Shown here piece by piece: positions 5,196 through 9,499 of a stretch of 9,499 bases of DNA. Origin of the DNA: SURF-25 sp040754255 (lineage in GTDB: Bacteria > Omnitrophota > Gorgyraeia > Gygaellales > Profunditerraquicolaceae); contig JBFMDA010000048.1 in the NCBI GenBank assembly GCA_040754255.1, positions 1 through 9,499 on the forward strand, in the 5' to 3' direction. A program made the position numbers and the translations under genes. Position 1 is the stretch's first letter. Each line of letters starts with the position of its first letter. Under the pieces are notes generated by a model. The model searched no databases and was not told the origin of the DNA. It was given only the letters and a program-made list of their open reading frames with translations.

Positions 5196-5348
5196 TTATT
5201 CGTTTTCTTTAACGAATTTCTTGATTTCTTCGATATTTTCCAAAATGAGCCTTGCCTTAGAAAGGCCAAATGAAAAAGGGTACCTATCTTGCTCATTTCT
5301 CCTTAAGATAATCACGGGCTTACCCTGGAATTCGCTTCTTTCAACCAT
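5196..5348 (-). CDS. Small conserved-looking protein of 50 residues, function unknown
   Basis: ATG 5348 to TAA 5196 encodes 50 residues beginning MVERSEFQGKPVIILRR, with a central YPFSFGLSKARLILENIEEI segment and a C-terminal KKFVKENE. AGGAGG lies six bases before the ATG, and an extended -10 promoter precedes it, so the expression signals are stronger than chance would give. The likely fold is a short beta hairpin followed by a lysine/glutamate-rich helix. There is no signal peptide, membrane segment or cysteine. I recall similar small proteins with a PFSFGL-KA-LI-E motif in other bacteria, but cannot confirm a family or function here. It lies between the release-factor-like gene and the rpsB operon and probably has its own transcript. 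Confidence 0.8.
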   Translation of the reverse strand: MVERSEFQGKPVIILRRNEQDRYPFSFGLSKARLILENIEEIKKFVKENE

Positions 5349-5365
5349 TAAAGCCTCCTTATGGT

Positions 5366-5392
5366 TTTTTAAGGCCCTTTTTCACGCGCCTC
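5366..5392 (-). other. Possible 8-codon leader ORF before the small gene
   Basis: GTG 5392 reads VKKGLKKP and stops at a TAA that overlaps the AAGGAGG ribosome site of the 50-codon gene. GAGG lies just before the GTG. CCTT in the leader could pair with AAGG of the ribosome site. It is short enough to be chance. Confidence 0.22.
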
Positions 5393-5403
5393 TTTCCTTA
5401 TGT

Positions 5404-5431
5404 ATTATAACATAGAAAAAATTTTATTCAA
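5404..5431 (-). promoter_or_regulatory. Extended -10 promoter of the 50-codon gene
   Basis: On the minus strand TTGAAT (5426-5431), 16 nt, then TATAAT (5404-5409), preceded by TGT to give the extended -10 TGTTATAAT. The -35 overlaps the last codons of the release-factor-like gene. Transcription would start near 5397, about 50 nt before the ATG at 5348. Confidence 0.72.
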
Positions 5432-5822
5432 TTTCAAGTAATTTCGCACGGGCCCTCTTCTTTTGGGAATGTCTCCGTTTTGATTCAACCAATCGCTGCG
5501 TTAGGTATTCTGGCCTCCTCCAGCGCGCCTTTTTTTCTTTTACCCTCTTGGTACGCTCCTGCATCTGTTGTACCCAAAGCCTCTGCCTTATCTTTTCGAT
5601 GAGCGCCTCCCAGGCATACATCCGATTTAACGACTGGGAGCGCTCTCTCTGGCATCTTGCCTCAATGCCCGTAGGCACATGCCGCAGGCATACGCAGGTT
5701 GAGGTTTTATTGACATTTTGCCCTCCAGGGCCGCGCGAACGGATGAATCGTTCCTGTACGTCCTGCGGACGGATCTTCAGGCGTTCCATTTCTTTTTTAA
5801 AAAGGATGTTTTTCTTTCCCAA
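5424..5822 (-). CDS. Small GGQ-motif release-factor-like protein (possible ribosome rescue factor)
   Basis: A 132-residue protein built from the RF-1 catalytic domain alone. The GGQ tripeptide is at 33-35 within RSRGPGGQNVNKTST, followed by the typical CVCLRHVPTGI strand and a QRERSQSLNR segment. The C-terminal third is strongly basic (KEKKARWRRPEY, ESKRRHSQKKRARAK), as in ArfB/YaeJ-type proteins, whose tail enters the empty mRNA channel. There is no stop-codon-recognition domain, so it should hydrolyse peptidyl-tRNA on stalled ribosomes or an unidentified substrate. The start shown is TTG 5822 with AAAGG about 8 nt upstream. ATG 5789 (residue 12) lacks a good ribosome site, and related proteins carry residues before MERL. 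It ends the likely operon that begins at 9355. The ArfB assignment is by domain logic only. Confidence 0.85.
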   Translation of the reverse strand: MGKKNILFKKEMERLKIRPQDVQERFIRSRGPGGQNVNKTSTCVCLRHVPTGIEARCQRERSQSLNRMYAWEALIEKIRQRLWVQQMQERTKRVKEKKARWRRPEYLTQRLVESKRRHSQKKRARAKLLEIE

Positions 5823-5875
5823 TCTCTTTACCTTTACACACTTCGCTTACGTATTCATAAGAAACAACTCCCCCC

Positions 5876-6445
5876 TTATTGCCCCTGTGCCATCTCGCCC
5901 ATCGAAGGCATCTTGAGCTCTTTATAACCGGGGGGTATCTCAAACAAAGACTCAGGCTGTTTCTCTGTAGTGATATTCCTGTATTCGGTCGACCAGCTTG
6001 CGTCTTCGGCAATGGTCTTCACTGGCATCCCTATGCCAGGGACAAACCACACAAGCATAACGTATTGCTTGCCTTGCGATTCATAGGTTATCCTGTATTT
6101 TTCTGCGGACTTTCCATCCACTTTATCCTTGCCCTCAAAGGTGCGCGAAACCTCTCCAGGGTATTTCTGTTGCATCCCCATAATCCGCGATACATCCAAA
6201 GGTTGTTCCACGTACATGCGCTCATCGGGAAGAAGAACCCAGGCCTTACCCAGGTCCATGCGGGCAATAATGACGTTCCCCTGGTTTTCTATCCTCATCT
6301 TATTGGGTGCCGTGCAAATCCTACCCTGCATTTGTACGCCTTGAGTCACCGTAAACGTATCTGCGCAGAATTCTTCTGCGGAAATCACCGAAGGCACAGA
6401 TAGCAAAAGTACCGCCACTATGAGCACGCGCGCCGTCATCTGCAT
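5876..6445 (-). CDS. Secreted LolA-like/DUF4412-type protein
   Basis: A 189-residue exported protein of unknown exact role. Residues 1-23 form a Sec signal peptide (MQMTARVL, then a hydrophobic core, ending SVISA before EEF), with no lipobox cysteine. The mature part has strands typical of the LolA/LppX-like fold as in DUF4412: KMRIENQ, AWVLLPDERMYVEQPL, a GKDKVDGKSAEKYRITY stretch, VMLVWFVPGIGMPVKTI, and a closing LFEIPPGYKEL. Such proteins probably bind lipid or a hydrophobic ligand in the periplasm, but family function is not established. ATG 6445 is chosen because AGGAGGT (6455-6461) lies 9 nt before it; the longer frame to 6499 overlaps the upstream gene and gives a poor signal peptide. 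Two cysteines remain in the mature protein (27 and about 44), which could form a disulphide. Confidence 0.8.
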   Translation of the reverse strand: MQMTARVLIVAVLLLSVPSVISAEEFCADTFTVTQGVQMQGRICTAPNKMRIENQGNVIIARMDLGKAWVLLPDERMYVEQPLDVSRIMGMQQKYPGEVSRTFEGKDKVDGKSAEKYRITYESQGKQYVMLVWFVPGIGMPVKTIAEDASWSTEYRNITTEKQPESLFEIPPGYKELKMPSMGEMAQGQ

Positions 6446-6479
6446 TTTCTTGCCACCTCCTGCGTTCTGCATATACATC

Positions 6480-7166
6480 CTAAGAAATCTCGACCTCAAT
6501 CTTACGGATCAATTCAGCTGTTTCTTTAATGAGCGCATGGGGCATCAGTTTAGCCACTTCTATCTCCTGCCTGAGGGAACGCAAGGTACCCAGTAAGCGC
6601 TTTACCGTATTCATCCTGCGCAACTCAAGCGCCTCCTGGGGATTTGCCTCTTTCCTCTCCCTGATGAGGGCCGTGAGCTCTTTTCTTACTTCGCGAAAAT
6701 CTTTGCCTTTCTCAAAAACTGCCTGCTTGAAATGCGCGTAATCTTCCTGGTCTAATTCGCTTTTATTCTTTGCCAGCCGCAAGACGTCAATGGACTCATA
6801 CGGTGCAATGGCGGCAACGTCCCGGTCCTGGGCGGCGCTGGCTTTAAGATATTGGGGCTCTTGTTGCTCAAGGAAACAATAGGACCTTAGAAGTTTCATT
6901 GCGGTCATTTTTTTTATGCCGATCTCCTGTTTTATATATGCGTCGAATGCAAGAAACCCCCACCCGCGGTATAACTTGTCTTTCCATACGGTATACAGCA
7001 GGCGGCCAAGCCCTATCCAGGAATTCTTAAAATCCCTCGCCGACTCAAGCACCTGATACCTTATAGAACCGGCGGTAATGCCTGACATCTTTTCCTCTAT
7101 GCCGCGGATGGATTTTGTTTTTGCCAGTTCAAAGGCCTCGCTTTTCTTCTCAAGATATCGTTCCAC
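6480..7166 (-). CDS. Hypothetical alpha-helical protein with possible helix-turn-helix-like segment
   Basis: A 228-residue protein I do not firmly recognise. It starts at GTG 7166 with AAAGGAGGT seven bases upstream; that site overlaps the stop codon of the M48 protease gene, so the two are probably translated together. It has no signal peptide or membrane segment and appears wholly helical. Residues 36-70 include RYQVLESARDFKNSWIGLG and a tryptophan-rich WKDKLYRGWGF. Residues 71-97 (FDAYIKQEIGIKKMTAMKLL) have the spacing of a helix-turn-helix, similar in feel to phage and plasmid proteins with a GF-SFEEY-KELGI-TA pattern. The last 90 residues are charged and probably coiled coil. A DNA-binding or scaffold role is possible. 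It sits between two envelope proteins although it looks cytoplasmic. Confidence 0.75.
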   Translation of the reverse strand: MERYLEKKSEAFELAKTKSIRGIEEKMSGITAGSIRYQVLESARDFKNSWIGLGRLLYTVWKDKLYRGWGFLAFDAYIKQEIGIKKMTAMKLLRSYCFLEQQEPQYLKASAAQDRDVAAIAPYESIDVLRLAKNKSELDQEDYAHFKQAVFEKGKDFREVRKELTALIRERKEANPQEALELRRMNTVKRLLGTLRSLRQEIEVAKLMPHALIKETAELIRKIEVEIS

Positions 7167-7180
7167 TACTTCTACCTCCT

Positions 7181-7963
7181 TTAGGGCTTACTGCCGCAGG
7201 TAACCGATGACGGAAACTCTTTCTTTATTGCAGCGATGCGTTCATCAACGTAAGGGTGCGTCCTGAAATACCTTAATGCCTTCCAATGCGGGCCTTCGGT
7301 TTTTCTAATCTTTTCAAGTGTCCCAAGGCAGGCACAAGGGTCAAACCCGGCCTTCAGGGCATATTTTACGGAAAGCCTGTCTGCTTCAAATTCATCTTTA
7401 CGGCTATAGCTTAAATCTATCAGGGTATAGGCGACATCAACGCCCCTGGCAATGCCCTGAACATTCTTTGCGCCCTTGTCACCGGCGCCTGCAAACGCAG
7501 CTGTCAATACGAGTTGATACGCCATATTGGATTGTATCTTCTTTGCGATATGCCTTGCTGCGACATGCCCTACTTCGTGCGCAATCACATAGGCAAGCTC
7601 GCTATCGTTGAGTATCTCCATAAGCCCTTTATTGACGTAAATAAAACCTCCGGGAAGCGTTACTGCGTTTAATTCTTTGCTATCAAGTACGAAGAATGTA
7701 TACTCGATGTCCTTGCGGTCTGAAACTGCCGCAATACGCCCGCCTAACCTCCCCACCCGTTCCTGGAATTTTTTTTCATTCAGCAGGGGGTACTGCTGGA
7801 TAAGTAAAGGGACCATATTTGCGCCGAGGGCAACTTCGGTTTTGCTACTGATAAGTATGAACTCGTTTTTCCCGGTGGCAGGATTATAGAGGGTCGCGCA
7901 TCCTGTCAAGACCGCGCACGAGACGATAACTACAGATAGAAACGCTCTTTTTGCCGTATGCAT
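7181..7963 (-). CDS. M48-family zinc metalloprotease lipoprotein
   Basis: A 260-residue lipoprotein with the M48 peptidase domain. The signal peptide ends in the lipobox LTGC with Cys22 as the lipidation site. The zinc motif is HEVGH (His129, Glu130, His133), and the third ligand is expected at Glu193 in DEFEADRLSV. The LNAVTLPGGFIYVNKGLM strand (98-115) precedes the active site, as in BepA/YfgC and LoiP. Unlike BepA it has no C-terminal TPR domain and ends soon after an RTHPYVDERI motif. It probably degrades or quality-controls misfolded envelope proteins from the periplasmic face of a membrane. The ATG at 7963 has no clear ribosome site, and no better in-frame start precedes the hydrophobic stretch. 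It follows the PAS gene by 48 bp and precedes the unknown helical gene by 14 bp. Confidence 0.93.
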   Translation of the reverse strand: MHTAKRAFLSVVIVSCAVLTGCATLYNPATGKNEFILISSKTEVALGANMVPLLIQQYPLLNEKKFQERVGRLGGRIAAVSDRKDIEYTFFVLDSKELNAVTLPGGFIYVNKGLMEILNDSELAYVIAHEVGHVAARHIAKKIQSNMAYQLVLTAAFAGAGDKGAKNVQGIARGVDVAYTLIDLSYSRKDEFEADRLSVKYALKAGFDPCACLGTLEKIRKTEGPHWKALRYFRTHPYVDERIAAIKKEFPSSVTCGSKP

Positions 7964-8011
7964 TGCAGGATGGCCCGGTCAAACGCTGTGCATATTCTTT
8001 TTGATGGTTGT

Positions 8012-9355
8012 TTATGTTTTGTGCGGTTCCGTAATATCCCGGATTACGGTAAGCACGTAACTGACTTTCCCTTCCTCGATAATCGGTATTTTACGTGTCT
8101 GGGTATGCAGCTGTTTTTTGTTGATAGTGTATGTTTCCGTAGTCACCACTGCTTTGCCCGTTTTAAAAACCTTCTGGTATTCCTGGCGCACCTCATTTTT
8201 CAAGAAAGGGAACACTTCGTAGAGCGGCCGGCCGGTCATAACGGAAGCTAGCCCCAGCGCCTTGTTCCATTGCTTAAATTCTTTGTTTACCATCAGGATC
8301 TTGAGGTCTTCGTCAACTACGTGGATGGCGTCGCCCATCGAATCAAGGATTGTCCGGTAGCGCAATTCTGACTCACGGATCCTCTGCTCTATCTGTTTAC
8401 GGACCGTAATATCATAGACGTAACCGTGATAATGGGTAAGCACGCCGTCGGAATCCTTCACCACTACCGTGAAATCGCGCACCCACTTAATTTTACCGCC
8501 TGAACAGACGATGCGGTACTCCTGTTCAAAAAAAGATAATCCCTGCTGGCTATAGCGCCTTACCTCTTCGGCAACCCTCTGGAGGTCGCCCGTATAAATC
8601 ACCTGCGCATACCGGATCTTGCCGCTTGTAAAATCAGACGGCTCATAGCCAAACTGCTCCTTTACATTGGCAGAAATATACTCTACCGGCCAACCCTCTT
8701 CGTTCTTCCATTTAAACACCACTGTCGGCCCGCCGATAAAAAGCCTTCGCTCTGCCTTAAGCTCTTCCTCAACCCTTATACGCTTGTCCATCTCAATATG
8801 CAAATCTTCGTTTGCCTTGCTCAATTCGGCAGTCCGAACCTTTACCCTTATCTCAAGCTCGCTGCGGGAATCCCGCAGCATCTCTTCCATCTTCTTGCGG
8901 TCTGAGATATCAAACACAGCGCCTACCATCCCTGCGACACCTCCGCGGGTATCGGAAAATGCCTCTTTATATACCACCACATCGTGCCTCTTACCATCGG
9001 GCATGATCATAAGGCTCTCGTAATGCTGAATCCCCCCTTTTGCAAGTAACTCCCTATCCTTATCCCCGTGCACCTGGGCGACATCCTGCGGCAATACTTC
9101 GTGCGTGGTCTTACCGATTATTTTCTCTCTTGGCAACCCCAGGAATTGCTCAAATGCCCTGTTGCACCCAAGGTATACCCCTTGTGTGTTTTTATAAAAT
9201 ACGGGGGTAGGGATGGCGTCGATAATTATCTGAAGAAAGCGCAACTGCGCATGAGGGTCTGCAGCTGTCTTGTGTAAGATGCCGGAAAAGACCGCCGCAA
9301 TGCCGGCGGCGTGCTTTGTGGCGGTCCGTTGTGTCTTTCTTTTCATATTTTTCAT
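8012..9355 (-). CDS. Triple-PAS sensory protein lacking an output domain
   Basis: A 447-residue protein made of three PAS domains with PAC-like ends: PAS1 about 37-152 (AIPTPVFYKNTQGVYLGCNRAF, ending VGAVFDISDRK), a coiled coil about 155-205, PAS2 about 205-322 (VVFKWKNEEGWPVEYIS, GYEPSDF, ending HGYVYDITVRK), and PAS3 about 328-444 (ILDSMGDAIHVVDEDLKIL, ending VIRDITEPHKT). The stop comes directly after PAS3. There is no histidine kinase, GGDEF, EAL, sigma-54 or HTH part, and the next 48 bp do not continue one in another frame. It has no membrane segment, so it probably senses a cytoplasmic ligand or passes signals through protein contacts. ATG 9355 is used; ATG 9346 is equally possible, since neither has a clear ribosome site. 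A strong promoter at 9403-9430 precedes it. Confidence 0.92.
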   Translation of the reverse strand: MKNMKRKTQRTATKHAAGIAAVFSGILHKTAADPHAQLRFLQIIIDAIPTPVFYKNTQGVYLGCNRAFEQFLGLPREKIIGKTTHEVLPQDVAQVHGDKDRELLAKGGIQHYESLMIMPDGKRHDVVVYKEAFSDTRGGVAGMVGAVFDISDRKKMEEMLRDSRSELEIRVKVRTAELSKANEDLHIEMDKRIRVEEELKAERRLFIGGPTVVFKWKNEEGWPVEYISANVKEQFGYEPSDFTSGKIRYAQVIYTGDLQRVAEEVRRYSQQGLSFFEQEYRIVCSGGKIKWVRDFTVVVKDSDGVLTHYHGYVYDITVRKQIEQRIRESELRYRTILDSMGDAIHVVDEDLKILMVNKEFKQWNKALGLASVMTGRPLYEVFPFLKNEVRQEYQKVFKTGKAVVTTETYTINKKQLHTQTRKIPIIEEGKVSYVLTVIRDITEPHKT

Positions 9356-9402
9356 AGCAGTATAAAGAATCTGGTTGCGCCTTTGCGCGGGTTTTTGAAA
9401 AT

Positions 9403-9430
9403 ATTATACCACCTGCGCACCGAAAGTCAA
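9403..9430 (-). promoter_or_regulatory. Extended -10 sigma-70 promoter for the PAS-M48 operon
   Basis: On the minus strand TTGACT (9425-9430), 16 nt, then TATAAT (9403-9408) preceded by TGG, giving the extended -10 TGGTATAAT. Transcription would start near 9396, leaving about 40 nt before ATG 9355. A small GCGC-AAAG-GCGC hairpin lies in this leader (about 9376-9388). This is the best promoter match in the window. Confidence 0.78.
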
Positions 9431-9453
9431 TTTAGCACGCGGGGCCGCATCAG

Positions 9454-9476
9454 AAAAAGGCTTGCGGTCAGCAAGC
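9454..9476 (-). terminator. Rho-independent terminator of an upstream gene
   Basis: On the minus strand GCTTGC pairs with GCAAGC (plus-strand arms 9460-9465 and 9471-9476) around a 5-nt loop, followed by C and TTTTT (9454-9458). It would end a minus-strand transcript entering from beyond 9499, separating it from the promoter at 9403-9430. Confidence 0.7.
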
Positions 9477-9499
9477 TGCAAACAATGCCTAGAGCGCTG

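Noticed and set aside
5061..5415. Plus-strand frames of 64-70 codons in the rpsB upstream region
   Set aside because: They are antisense to the 50-codon gene or its leader, lack ribosome sites, and have unconvincing composition.
5797..6012. Minus-strand 71-codon frame
   Set aside because: It overlaps the end of the secreted DUF4412-like gene out of frame and has no ribosome site.
9376..9396. Plus-strand terminator from the GCGC-CTTT-GCGC hairpin followed by a short T-run
   Set aside because: The stem is only about 4 bp, no plus-strand gene precedes it, and it lies in the leader of the PAS gene.

Overview
The window reads as a bacterial chromosome segment of moderate GC content. Every supported gene lies on the minus strand, so transcription runs from high to low coordinates. 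No protein alone fixes the taxon. The gene mix (S2-EF-Ts-UMP kinase-RRF block, a PTS-Ntr EIIA next to a membrane-anchored YvcK, a lipoprotein M48 protease and a secreted DUF4412-like protein) suits an uncultured Gram-negative-type lineage such as Candidatus Omnitrophota; this is a guess from overall flavour.

Right part (9499 to 5424): a rho-independent terminator (9454-9476) closes an unseen upstream gene. A strong extended -10 promoter (9403-9430) then drives a likely operon: a three-PAS protein without an output domain, an M48 metalloprotease lipoprotein, an unrecognised alpha-helical protein, a secreted LolA/DUF4412-like protein and a small GGQ-motif release-factor-like protein. The distal members are closely spaced, and the unknown gene's Shine-Dalgarno overlaps the protease stop codon.

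Middle (5424 to 2164): an extended -10 promoter (5404-5431) serves a 50-codon gene (5196-5348). After a gene-free leader comes a second promoter (4951-4978) and the classic translation block rpsB-tsf-pyrH-frr, with tsf and pyrH overlapping by one base.

Left part (2163 to 1): three tRNA genes, Lys(TTT), Leu(TAG) and Gly(GCC), separated by unusually structured spacers. They are followed by ptsN and the 5' two thirds of yvcK, which overlap by 14 bp; yvcK runs off the window. tRNA-Gly ends only 30 nt before the ptsN start, so the tRNAs and the regulatory genes probably share a transcript.

The least ordinary part is 1501-2032. The last 12 nt of tRNA-Leu are repeated exactly 172 bp away. The 160 bp between the copies begin with a 9-bp inverted repeat and hold several hairpins, one with an ACTTTAGT apex and bulged arms like IS200/IS605 right ends. 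A perfect 13-bp AT hairpin abuts the tRNA-Lys 3' end, and a G/T-rich to C/A-rich imperfect palindrome lies between tRNA-Leu and tRNA-Lys. These look like remnants of, or a miniature, tRNA-targeting mobile element; no transposase or integrase is present.
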